From Cocos nucifera (taxonomy: Eukaryota > Streptophyta > Magnoliopsida > Arecales > Arecaceae), in contig QRFJ01000302.1 of NCBI GenBank assembly GCA_006176705.1, positions 1,178,001-1,242,000 on the forward strand: a stretch of DNA of 64,000 nt, given 5' to 3'. The notes below the pieces were generated by a model. That model was not told the DNA's origin. It did not search any database and worked only from the letters and a program-made list of their open reading frames with translations. Position numbers and translations under genes: made by a program. The number at the start of each line of letters is the position of its first letter. Position 1 is the stretch's first letter. Positions 33,501 to 44,928 of the stretch are shown piece by piece.

Positions 33501-35158
33501 TAAAATTGATGGTCATAGCCTCATAGGATGATAGATGACATCAAACTGGTCGTGGATTTTGAATTCTCAGTGAAAGCAGAGAGCATGAGGGTGGCAGTAT
33601 TCTTGTCTGATTGGATCGATATATTGTTTCCTTGGCACCAAAAATTGAAAAGAATTTTCCTTGGCACCAAAAATGAAAATAAGAAGACTTGGTTCTTGTT
33701 CTTGGAAGCACCTAGGATATTTGTCCAATACTTTCAGGGATGAGGATGATGGCTTTGTTTCTATTTGATGAATGTTAAAGTTTTGATGATGGATGATTAA
33801 TTTCAGAGTTTTGTGATGTTACATTATGGTATTGAATATGTATTGTGGTCTATATATTTCGGTAATGAGCAGGTGATGGATTTGTGGATTTTAATGTTAT
33901 TCTCTGAAGTATGGGCCATGTTATTGTGATAACTCATTATGTGTTATGAATGTTCTTTGACTTCACATATGTGTGCGTGCGTGTCTATATATATATGTGT
34001 GTGTGTGTGTGGGTGTGTGTGTAAGAATTGCTATATCATCATATTAATGTCATGCTGTATCCATATCTATGTCCATGTTTCATTGGCATTATTCAGCAAT
34101 AAGGTTGCTAATAAACTAACCACGAGTATCAACCAACCTGTAGACCATGTAGGAAAATAGTTTGATTGGGAGTTTAAGATGTGAAATATGATCACGTAAA
34201 GCAGTTTATCTTATGTAACTGTATGCTAGGTTGAGATGGAAATCATAATAGAGGATGAATAAAATTTTCTTACAATTGAGATTGGACATTTTCTATAATT
34301 TTTGACACCAGGATCTGCATCACTGGTTTGAACCATAACACTTGTAGCTTAGGCTCCACCTCCCACTCAAGAGCTCTGCAGGGCTCTTAGCTTTGCAGCA
34401 CGATAAATCATGCGTGGATAAAGTTTTTTCTTCTTAAATATATTTTTTTTTTCTCTTTCTAAGCAACAAAGTTTACTATTAGAGAAAATGATTGGAATCT
34501 TACAAACTGAGCAAATATATGGAAGCGCACAATGAGAAAAATCCTGGACACCCATTCTCCAATCCAATGAAAATACCGGCCGTAAAAAGTCCTGTTCATG
34601 CATGTCATTTCTCATTTTCATTCAAGTTTCATCAGATTTTCTAACTTATCATTATTCAAATGATGACCTCTGATTTAATTAACCGTGAATGTAATATTTG
34701 AGGCACGACCGTTTTTGGGCCATGCACTTGAAACTGGAGAGTTTGAAGAATTACCTGATCCTAGGCTTGAAAAGAACTATAACCAAAGCGAGATGTTTCG
34801 TATGATTGAAGCAGCTGCAGCATGTGTTCGCCACTCGGCAGCAATGAGGCCTCGAATGAGTAAGGTATTAATTTCGGCAACAGAATCAAGATTCTTTTTC
34901 GTTAAAGGAACATTTTATTTACTTCACATGCTATTTTAACCTATTCTTTTCTCCCAGGTTGTGAGAGTCCTTGATAGCTTAGCTGACATTGACCTTAACA
35001 ATGGTATTAAACCGGGTCAAAGTGAACTCTTCAATGCACCACAATCAGCTGAAATCAGACTATTTCAAAGGATGGTATTTGGTAGCCAGGATTACAGCAC
35101 TGACTTCAGCCACACTAGTTTCAGCCAAGCTAGTTGGAAGAGTCGATCAGAGCTGTAA
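30503..35158 (+). CDS. PERK: PERK-type proline-rich receptor-like kinase (one frameshift)
   Basis: Plasma-membrane receptor kinase with an extensin-like ectodomain thought to sense the cell wall. Exons are 30503-31468, 31651-32064, 32176-32262, 32374-32444, 32540-32616, 32739-32886, 34703-34864 and 34958-35158. The order is a Ser/Pro-rich ectodomain (~1-265), one membrane helix (AVPIAVSALLILSLAGVAVW, ~272-293), basic stop-transfer RKRKKK, then a kinase domain: LGEGGFGCVYKG, AVKQLK, HRDIKSSN, DFGLAR, APEYAS and DVYSFG. It is an active RD kinase by motif. The tail ends SWKSRSEL. Exons 2-8 join in exact phase, but exon 1 does not. The frame from the ATG stops at 30830, while the Pro-rich frame leading to the membrane helix is offset, most likely near 30800. 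This is a sequencing or assembly error, or a real lesion. Intron 6 is 1.8 kb and its acceptor (ATATTTGAG) has a weak pyrimidine tract. A TTG-started frame at 30493 is less PERK-like. Confidence 0.85.
32950..33130 (+). repeat. Possible tRNA-derived SINE in PERK intron 6
   Basis: GGTTCGAACCC at about 32992, a pol III B-box match, is preceded by TGGTAAGGCC. A near copy of the downstream CCTAGACCTCTCACT follows as GAGACCTCTCACTCGAG. Weak evidence: no poly-A tail or target duplication was identified. Confidence 0.25.
33993..34022. repeat. (TG)n microsatellite in PERK intron 6
   Basis: ATATATATGTGTGTG... with one GGG interruption, inside the 1.8 kb intron. Confidence 0.9.
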
Positions 35159-38100
35159 ACAGGTTACTTTTTGGCCTTAACATCAAGACTATTTTTTTTC
35201 CCCTCTTTTTCTCTTTCTGTGTACTTATTCTTTTATACAGAAACAGGGATCGATGTCTTATGGATTTTTCCGTATTCTTACTATAGTGAAATAAAGCGTT
35301 GGCTTTTAAATTTTGATGAAGTTAGGTGCTTTTAATGCCCGTGTCTATAATTTCTTCTTCAATTCCTGATGCTGCATTCTGAAAGAGGCAGCAAAGGCTT
35401 GTCTGCATGAAATATTGCTGGCTGCAATGACAGAACTTGAACGGAGTAACAGTTTTTGGGCATTGTTCACTCTGGTGAATCTTTGGTGTTCAAGTAAAAA
35501 CAGTTTGAATTCTGCAGCCTGCATGAGAATTTTCAAAGGGTTTTATCAGGAGTTTTGAAGGGTATACATGCAAATAAACCTTTAGATTAAGGAGAAGTTA
35601 TATTTTGGCATCCTTCAAATATTATTATCATTTCAATTGGCAACCAATGCTTCAGTAAAGCATTCTCCTTTCAGAAATTTTACTCGTTACGGTGAGGATG
35701 GCCCCTGCAATCCCACCTTACTTTTTTGATATAATTTTCCCTTATTCATATTTCTATATGGGGCTGCTAGACAACTTGATCCTCTGCCTCAGAGAATGAA
35801 TGTGGTTTCCTGCGTTAAAATCTTGTTGCATGAGCTTAAAGTGCATAATGTTCAAGATATAGTTTGCCATCAACTTAGTTTCAACGCTTCACGGGAGGCC
35901 TCCCTCCTGTAACAAATGATCTCACAGAGCAATCAGCATGGGTTTGGTGAAGGTTTTTCTTTAAGCTCGACTGCTGATCTACAATTGGTTTGGATGGCTA
36001 ACCTACGTGTCTCTCTCTACCTTGCATGATTGTTGCTGGCCCTTGAGCTTAAAATCTCGTTCTTGGGATTCCTGCAATCATCGACGAGTATTCACAGGAT
36101 ATGGATATCAATTGTTGTGTGTTTTGGTATTGTTTGGTTATGGGTTTTCGAGGCCAGAAAATAAAAAACTCAGAAAATACCATTGCAGTATTTGCAAGGA
36201 GGACCTGCTGTAGTGGTCTTGATGCAAACTAAAAGTTAGATGAACATTTTCCCCCTAGAGAAAAAGGAGGTTTCATAACATCAATTGCCCTTGTTTGCCA
36301 CTGCAATCAAGTCTCCATAGCAAGAAAGCCAAAGCCAGTTAATAACTTCCCCATCCTCACTTGAACTTGGCCTTGTTCTTTGTTAGGGCTCCCCACCTGA
36401 ACCGCATCTCTGAGGTTGCCAACCTGACCTGACCCAATCCGAACAATATTTGCATAATGAACCTAACCAAATGTGAACCTCGTTTGACCCAAATCCAACT
36501 TGACTCCAACTAATATGGGCAGCCCCATTTGTGTTAGTTACACCATTCTCTGGGTAATTGGGTCATTTTCTGGTCAAATTGGGTCAACATTTACCGCCAT
36601 GGTCGCTGTGATTCTGCAGACATCGGTGAAGGCTTATTGGTTTCATCTGTGTTTAAACATTGGGCTCCATCGTATTCTAAAGGCAGGCTTATTGCATGCC
36701 CTCTTTGTTTACATGATTGATAGAAATGAATGAAGTCTTAAGGAAAGTAACGGTGCTACACGCTTTGAAGCTATCTTTATTTTCAAACTTTCCATCTTTC
36801 TTCCCCATTGATTCCAACTGGAAGGCTATTTTTTGCACACTCAAGTGCAATCATTAGGTTACCATGATCTCATATCTATCATCTCTGGACTCATTATTTT
36901 TTCCCTCTTCTGATCTATTGGTAATGTCTAGACATCCCTGATGACAAACAGGTAGGCTTAGAAGAGTCAAACAAAGCATAATTTTTTTCTGAGGCAAATC
37001 AAATTAAGCAATACTTAAAGCCGTGCCACCCTTTCTTAAGTCACTCCCGCAACAAGCCTTTAGCCGTAATAAGTTGTGGTCCTTGTTGCATCACCTTAGC
37101 ACTTTCTAAGCAATGGAGCAATCCCTTCTTCTCTTCCTCTTTCTTTCTTCTTGGTGTGCTTCAGTCTCTCATAACCAATGTGCAATACCTTGGAGGAGTG
37201 CAGCCCACTCGCCATGGTATGTTGTTGCTGCCCTTGCTTGCTCCTCCAAATCACAGCGTTCCTCTTCATCAAATGGCAGTGAAGTTGAAGAAAATTGTGC
37301 TGCAAAAGCTCCAAAAGAGATTGAAGAAATAAGAACAAGTGATCAGAGAGAGAGAGAGATGAGTTGGAGAGGGGAGATGCATTAGGAGTTGAAGAAGTGC
37401 ACGATATTATTATTGAAGAGAAGATTTGTGGTGGTGAAAGGAGGGAGCGCCGACAAGTTGTGGGAGGAGTTTGTTGAGGAAGAAGGGCTATCCTGGTTTG
37501 GCAGCCTCTGGGGCACACGAAGTTGATGTCAGCTTGGTTTGGTTTTCTTCTACACGAAGCTACTCCGAATTTATTTATACGAATGAATCCATCACGAATC
37601 ATAGTCGATTTATGATGAGATTAAGACATGGCTCAGGAGCATGATCAGATGCAATTGTGGCATGGTCAGGCATTGTTCAAGGCAACTCGTGGCTTCGTTA
37701 GAATCTATAAATACTTACCTAATGCGACACACATTCAACCAAACATGAAAGTGTTCATAGAATTTGGATCTAGGCTTGACCTAAGCAGGATAAGCTCAAT
37801 GTGGTTTTATGGATCCCTTCTTGCCCTCCTAATTGATCGCGGTTGAAGAATATTACGTAGCGTGATGTTATTCATATGGAGCATATATTGAATCCGAATC
37901 ATTTATTGAGAACACGGGATCCTCTACAATCTTAGCCATAAGAAATCCTTCCAACCAAGATCAGTTTTTAATGGACAAGCAACTTTGGGTCACTTCCAAT
38001 TCACGACCGATAACTTTAATAGCGCTGGAAGCAGATAATTTATACGGCGATATTCCAAATTTTTATCAACCGTACAACTTTTCTCTTCCGTCTATGTTCT

Positions 38101-38320
38101 AATTCACTTGATATTAGTTAATTTTCCAAATTTTTATCAACCGCACAACTTTTCCATTCCGTCTGTATTCTAATTCACTTGATATATTAGTCAATTCAGA
38201 ATTTTCTTTTAAATTTTTTTTTTTTTTTTTTCATGTATGGAGATTCTTTGTTGGGTGGATGGATGAAGAGAAAATCAAGCTGACCGTAACGATCTACTAA
38301 AATGTTGCCCTGTGTCCTTT
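35159..38320. other. PERK 3' region and intergenic DNA
   Basis: Contains the PERK 3' UTR (AATAAAG-like signal near 35290) and then non-coding DNA. Overlapping frames on both strands at 37096-37602 have no recognisable motif. A near-repeat, TCCAAATTTTTATCAACC...CACTTGATAT, occurs twice at about 38052-38118 and 38126-38185. Confidence 0.5.
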
Positions 38321-38326
38321 CCGGCT

Positions 38327-38334
38327 TATAAAAC
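38327..38334 (+). promoter_or_regulatory. Candidate TATA box for the mL41 transcript
   Basis: TATAAAAC, followed about 85 bases later by CTCGG|GTGAGTTC, a good splice donor at about 38418. Paired with the acceptor at 42350, three bases before the mL41 ATG, this would give a non-coding first exon and a ~3.9 kb 5' UTR intron. It is an inference without transcript data, and a separate small gene could start here instead. Confidence 0.35.
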
Positions 38335-40718
38335 ATCCGGCTTCCTTGCTCTCGTTCCCAACTGCCGCCCTTCGCGCACGCTCCTCGGACTCCTACTCCT
38401 ACTCCGACCTCGCTCGGGTGAGTTCTTTTCTCCTCCCCTCTCTCTCTCTCTTTTTTTTTTCTTAAAAAAAAAAAAGAAATTAAGAGTTTCAAACCCTATT
38501 TCTGCCTGTAGAACCATGGATCCATGGGACCATGGAGCTGCACAGCCGTATTCCCACCATCATCTCCGCCCCCCACCGTCAGCCCAAACAATTCTTGGAC
38601 AAATAAGCCTACTTCTGAAGTCTCTCTTCGTCTCCTCACTTTCCCTCGTTACAGAAATATCTGCAGGCATTTCTCTTCCACTCTTCCAACGCAACTCTTT
38701 CTTTTCCTCCTCCTCCTCCCGGGTTACGGTTCTTCTACTCTTCCTTTCCTTCTCCTGTTTAAATTTGAGGAGATTTGGGTTACGGTTCTTCTTCTCTTCC
38801 TCTTCATTGCCGTTGCCGTGTATATATTCTTTTCTATGGCGAAGAAGAAAAGAAGGAATGATCGATAAATCTCATAAAATCAAGAATCCCCCTTGAGTCT
38901 TTGAATCCTAAGTTCCGGTTGGTTTTCTTTCTTACAGTTGAGTGGTCTTGTTTTTTTTCTTGTGAATTCTTTTGTGCTTCTTTCTCTCATTCTTCTGGAA
39001 TTTTGTTCCTCTTCTTGGTATCTGGTCTTATGTGGTGGTGAGTGGGAAAATTGCTTTTCTAAATGGTGAGGCAATCTTGGACGGTTCTTGTGGCGACAAA
39101 CATTTGCAGCCGATTCAATCTGAGCCCAGCCTTGTCTTCCTGTTCTCTGCTTTTTCTAGTTTCTGAGTTTTTCTAAAAACTTTTTTAAAAAAAAAATCTG
39201 GTCATTCATTCTCTTTTCTCCAGCTGAGCACAATAACACACTCAGCAAATGGAATAGTAATTCAAATAACTCACCAGATGATTTCCTTTCTGGTTTGGAT
39301 AAGAATGGGTGGTTTAGGAATATGGTGTTGCTTTTGAGGATTAGAAAGGTGCTACTGGTGTTTTTTTTCATGTGCATGTTCTCTCTTGGGTTGGACCTGT
39401 ACAGGGTTTGTTTTTTACACGTCGACATGCGCTTCTGAGCCAAGATCCTTCGAAAACTAGTTGGCTGGTACTGAAATTTTACCTTCCGATGAGAGCCTGT
39501 TTGTTGAAGTTTGATGTTATGACGTTCTCGTAAATCATATTCGGTTTTGGATATCAAAGAAACAACTTCATATATGCAGGCTTGGTAGTTTGATAGAAGC
39601 CCATTTAGCCTAACCCTATTCAACCAAATAACCCAAACTGAACTGAATTTTTCAGGTCGGTTTGAATTGGTTTCTATAGATGCTCGGTCTGATTTCGGTT
39701 TCGGTTTTAGCAAAACAATTTTAAATCAGTTCAATTCCAAGAATAACTGCAAACCGACTTGACCTAAACCGTGCACGCCCCTACTCCTCTACCTTCCATC
39801 ATTCCATGAGACACCTAAGAATGAAAGCTTCTGAAGCTCTAACTTCACAGCTTCCAAGGTAAATCAAACCAACAGGGTTTCAATCACGGTTATATCTTTG
39901 CTTCACTTCTTATTATCCACATCTTCTGATGCTTTTCTTGATTCTAAAATTTGATTTCATCCTTGCCGTGGTACTGGTGTAATTCGATGAATTGTTTTGT
40001 TTTCTCATTTTATCTACCCTTTTGATGTAAATATTTCAAATGTAGTCTTGGCGTTCTTCAATCTTGTGTGATATTACTGTTTTCTTGTTTTAGTCTTGAG
40101 TTTCCAAGATCAGTCATTGACCATTCTTTGCTGTTTGTGCTGTGAAATTTTTAATATTCATACTAAGTTGGCAGAATATTATTTGAATCTGAAAAGTTGC
40201 CAATTTTTGTGGTGAGATGCGACTGTTTGAAAATGGTTATCTTGCTCTTTAGTGATTTGGTTGAATAAATCCAAGAAATATGTGAGGATTAGATGAATAA
40301 GCAAATGTTGCAAATTTCATGCTTCTGAGTATGGCACCAATGATGAATACCATCCTACCGAAAATGTTAGAAACGAATGTTTCATTCTGATGCACTGGAT
40401 AGTTTCTCCCGTCATTCCTGGTAGAACTTTCATCTCCAAAATAAATCATCCTTATAGAATGTTTTATATGCTACCATATCATGGTCATTGAACACCTAAG
40501 TTTGCATTTTGCAACATGCTTGCTTCCTTTTTAAACTTATATGCTAATAGTTAGAAGGGTTTTTCATAGGTAAAACATTTTTGTCTTTAGTCTTACCTCC
40601 TTCATGTCACCTTCTCTTTTAGGCAATGATATTATCTCCAGGGATGTGTCATCCACTTATAACGTCCACCAGAACTCTACTTTGATAACTCACGTATGAG
40701 ATAGGATGTCAATTAAAG

Positions 40719-41170
40719 TGTTTTTTTTTTTTTAATTCATTTACTTCATGTAGTCAGGAACCTTGACACCAGTATATCAATTGTGGGAATAGGGTAGTCA
40801 TAATCAGGACATGAGTTCCTCATTTGGACAGCCTTTCTTATACACAGACAAGCTCTCTGTATACTCTTAATCGCACAATTATAAGTTTATAAATCCTGTT
40901 CTTTTGGATTTTTCTGCATCATGAGGTAGCCAATAGTGTTTTTTTTTTTTTTTAATTCATTTACTTCATGTAGTCAGGAACCTTGACACAAGTATATCGA
41001 TTAGGAAAGTGTAGCATGTGGGAATAGGGTAGTCATAATCAGGACATGAGTTCCTAATTTGGACAGCCTTTCTTATACAAAGCCAAGCTCTCTGTATTCT
41101 CTTAATTGCAGAATTATAAGTTTATAAATCCTGTTCTTTTGGATTTTTCTGCATCATGAGGTGGCCAATG
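40719..41170. repeat. Tandem duplication of ~220 bp
   Basis: Copy 1 (40719-40935) and copy 2 (40936-41170) run GTGTTTTTTTTT, TTCATGTAGTCAGGAACCTT, GGGAATAGGGTAGTCATAAT, to GCATCATGAGGT. They are nearly identical, so the duplication is recent. It lies within the putative 5' UTR intron of mL41. Confidence 0.95.
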
Positions 41171-42353
41171 ATAAGTTCCTTCAGTCTTAATGTAGCCACC
41201 TTGCTGATTGGCGAACCACATCATCCTGAACTAACTCTAATTAAGCAGTTTGTGCGACTTTTTTATCCTTTTGGCATTATATTGCTTCAGTTAATTATGT
41301 GAGGATTCCTTCATCAACTTATGAACAGCAAAAAATAATCACATCATCTCCATGTTGTACCTAGCTAGGATAACCTACTAGCAAAACTGTTATATGGCAT
41401 TTCGTTTCTTGTTTGTACCATGGCCTCCAGAATTAAAATACTGAGAAGAGAATGGACCCTCTTGTCACAATCTTCATGCAATCTAAAAGCAAGTACAAGA
41501 ATTCCATGAATTAACAGCAAAATATGAGCTAATCTAATGTGACTCTGGAACCAAGTTCGTCTGCAACAGATAAGAAAGTCCAATTCCACATAATTATATG
41601 CCTTCTTCAAGTCAGTTTTAACAAGGCGGCCCACACCTTGTGAATATCAATTCTTAAAGAAAAGGGCAGTGCAAGATAATTAAGGTTTTGAGGGATTCAT
41701 GTTTTTGGTCCAATGTAACATTGTTGCAGCCTACTTTTGTTTCCCTTCCCTTATTCTGTGAGCTACCCGATGGGTGTCTGAAGAGGGAGGAGTTAGTTAT
41801 TTATTCTTCTGAATTTATGTATTCTATCCCTCTCCCCCTTTGTTCCTGCTTTCTTCTTTATTCTTGGCCTTTCTAGGCTGCCCTTTTGGTGTAATCTGTT
41901 AACTGTTCTTGATCGTATTGAATTTTGATGGTCTCCTTACCATCTTTTGCATCAGGGGAAAAAAAAGAGTGGTCCACGCTCTTACCTTTTGCCCCCAAGA
42001 TTGACACATCTATACACAAAAAGAATTTTGTTTTGGCCAGAAAAGCACTTTGTTTTAGCATAACTTTATGAAACATTTTAGTAGCAATATGTCTTTTCAC
42101 TTTTCATGTTCTTCATTCCTGTTGGTTATCAGCTATCTGTGTTCATCTTGGTTCCCAAGTCTTTCTTTCTGTTTATCAATGAAATCTTTTCCTATCTGAT
42201 ATTCCTTATTACCTACATGGATTAACTTCTAAGTTTGTTTCACATATAAACAGATATTTACATTTGTGCTATTTATTTTCACTAATTAATCTTGTTTTCT
42301 TATTCCTAAAATTTTGTCCTGTGTTTTCTTTTGTGTGGTGGAATGATCAGACA

Positions 42354-43813
42354 ATGCCATTGGGATTGATTATGGGGTTAGGGAGGGCAATGCGGAGGAA
42401 ACGAACTTCATCACTGAATATATTATCTTCAAAAAGAGGGCCTCGAGACTATTACAAGGGAAAGAACTGCAAGCCCACTGGTTTTCACACTCGTAAAGGT
42501 TACCACCATCTTCTTAGTTCATTTGACACTTTATTTACTCGAATTTGTGTGGAAATTGAAGAACCATGCCATATATTTGCATGCGAACAAACAAGAAGCA
42601 AACAAACTAATGTCTTAAAAAAACTCGCGGTATTCTTAATGTCTAGTCTTCTAGGATTCATTGCATTTCCCTCTTTCCAAACATTGCCAAGTAATTTTAC
42701 ACCAGTTCTATAGATTGTTAAAAGGTCAAATTGTTGGTTAAAATAGATGAACAATACCAAACCCAATTGGTGGAATTGGACTTGTTGGTTAAGTTTAACC
42801 GATGTTGTAATTTTTTTAGTGGAAACCTTTTTCTAAATTATTTTCCTTGTTCTGAACGGTAGCTTAGTTTGTGACATAAAGTTTGATTTGCTGTCAACTT
42901 TGGCAAAATGTGATTTTGATTGTTTGCAGTTAATCATATTGGACAGGTGGGTATGTTGTGATGGATGAAAAGTTGCCTCGTTATGTGGTACCAGATTTGA
43001 CTGACTTCAAGGTAATTTCTATGTTGCTAGCATCATAACTCATAATGGCATTATCATTTTTAAAGCCTGTAATCTGACTTTGAATTAAGTCTCTAATCAA
43101 GCGATCATGCTGGAAAGCAAAAATTATTTGTCAATTATAATGTAAAAGCTACTTTGCATGTTATGATGTTCCTATTGTGGCTTTTTAGTATAGCGGATTG
43201 TTTTTGTGTTGTAGTATATTATTATCTTGTGTCATGAAGTACATAGAATGCCCCATGTAACTGTATCATCATGATGCATACTTGATATGGTATATGGATA
43301 AAGCATTGCATGCAACACTGAGTATGTTATGTCAATATTGTTGTGGTGTACCAACAAAATAGCATAGTACTTCACAGTACAATTACATGGTGCTTAGTAA
43401 TACTAATTTAATATCCAGGTTTCAAGCTTTATCTGAAACAGCAGCGACTCAAACCTGCTTGAGTTATGATTATTAGTTTCGGCTAGAATTTTCGACCAGC
43501 TTCTAAGATTTTGGCTGAAATGGACCAGTCTCATTTGGATATGAAGGTTACCTGCTGGTTATTTATAAATAGATGGCACATGCAAAACTTTTATCATTTG
43601 TAGAAGCATAGTCATCTTGCACATGCACTGATCACAATCGGCTCAACCTCTGTCGAAATCTGAATTACCACTGCTCTTCTTCTTCTTCTTCTTCTTTCTA
43701 TTTTTCTAATTTTGGTATATCTACTGGTGCAGCTGAAGCCTTATGTATCGCAGTGTTCAAGGGATGCAACCGCAACTTCCTCCTCGGCAGGGTCTGCTGA
43801 TACAGCCAAGTAA
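42354..43813 (+). CDS. MRPL41: Mitochondrial large-subunit ribosomal protein mL41
   Basis: Component of the mitochondrial ribosome large subunit (MRPL27/mL41 family), nuclear-encoded and imported. Coding exons are 42354-42498, 42947-43011 and 43733-43813 (291 nt, 96 residues), all GT..AG. It begins MPLGLIMGLGRAMRRKRTSS and contains SKRGPRDYYKGKNCKPTGFH, then GYVVMDEKLPRYVVPDLTDF and LKPYVSQCSRD. This family's plant members are about this length with these same blocks. The basic, hydroxylated N-terminus suits mitochondrial import. The ATG sits three bases after an AG acceptor, so a 5' UTR intron is likely. It is transcribed convergently with the OSCP gene; about 1.1 kb separates the stop codons. 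Confidence 0.93.
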
Positions 43814-44928
43814 AGCTATGTGGTGGCAACCACCTCGGATCGGTTGTACGAAATCCTGTCCCCACTGCAATATTGCATGGTAATGGCAGAAATTCTTGAA
43901 TGAGTGGAACTAAAGTTGAAGGCTTGCTTTTCTCTGTAGAACTAATGAACCTGTTTAGCATATTGGGTTAGGCTTCTGTATCTCCAACAAAGCACCAATG
44001 AAGTGCCCTGCAAAAGAAAGTTTTCAGATAGAATGTTTAATTGATATACGTCAGATGGCTACGTGATTATTTACTTCTAAACCCCTATGACAATGACACC
44101 GGCTTACAGCTTTCCATCATCAATTTTGGTAGTCGTCCGGTGGGCACTCTTCCAAGAACAAAAATCATATAGACGGGGCACTATAAGATGGATATAATTT
44201 CATGTCATGTTTTTTTTCTTTTTTCCCCGCATCTTAAAGATAAAATCTGATTTGGTCCAAGACCACTAATGTCCAAAAAAAAAAAAAAAAAAAACGACGA
44301 ATTAATCGTCCCACTCAAACCACACGTTCTCACAACATTGGGACTGCGTTCTCACAACCGGTTCAGCACCATTCAGAATAATTAGTGCAAGGGCACTCAA
44401 ATGCTTGGCATCACGGAAAACACATGAGACTACGAGAGCCATCCTAAGTAAATTGTCCGAGCATTATTATGAGAGCCACCATCATCCTCATCCCCATGAT
44501 CATCTCAATATTTAAGAATCCATCCTCGACCTGAATTTCCTAACCATCCAAAAAAATCTTAGAACCGAGCGATGCTGAAATGTAATTTCAATGCATCACA
44601 AATCACACCAAATTAACAGAGACATCCATACCGGACCCCTGATAGGACATAATCGTCATACGACAAACTGGTTGACAAATAAAAACAAAAGTTCAATACA
44701 TCCATTCACTTAAAAAAACTCATATTGGTAGCTCTGGATAAGTTTCTCGAAGCTTAACATTGAAGACCCGAGCAATAAAAGAAGGAAAGATTTATATAGG
44801 GCTATGCCCTAGAAGACAATGAGAGTGCCCTTCTCTCAAAATTTTATTCCAACCAGAGAGACAAAAGTAGTAATTGCAGCGAATGATCTACCAGCAAGCG
44901 GTCTTGCTAGTTGCTGCCAACCTTTTGG

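Noticed and set aside
37096..37602. Overlapping 168- and 90-codon frames downstream of PERK
   Set aside because: No recognisable motif or splice-consistent partner exons. Kept only as intergenic.
38515..38895. Frame starting MDPWDHGAAQPYSHHH
   Set aside because: No recognised family. It becomes a Ser/Phe/Leu-rich low-complexity stretch and may be UTR or intron. Not called as a gene.
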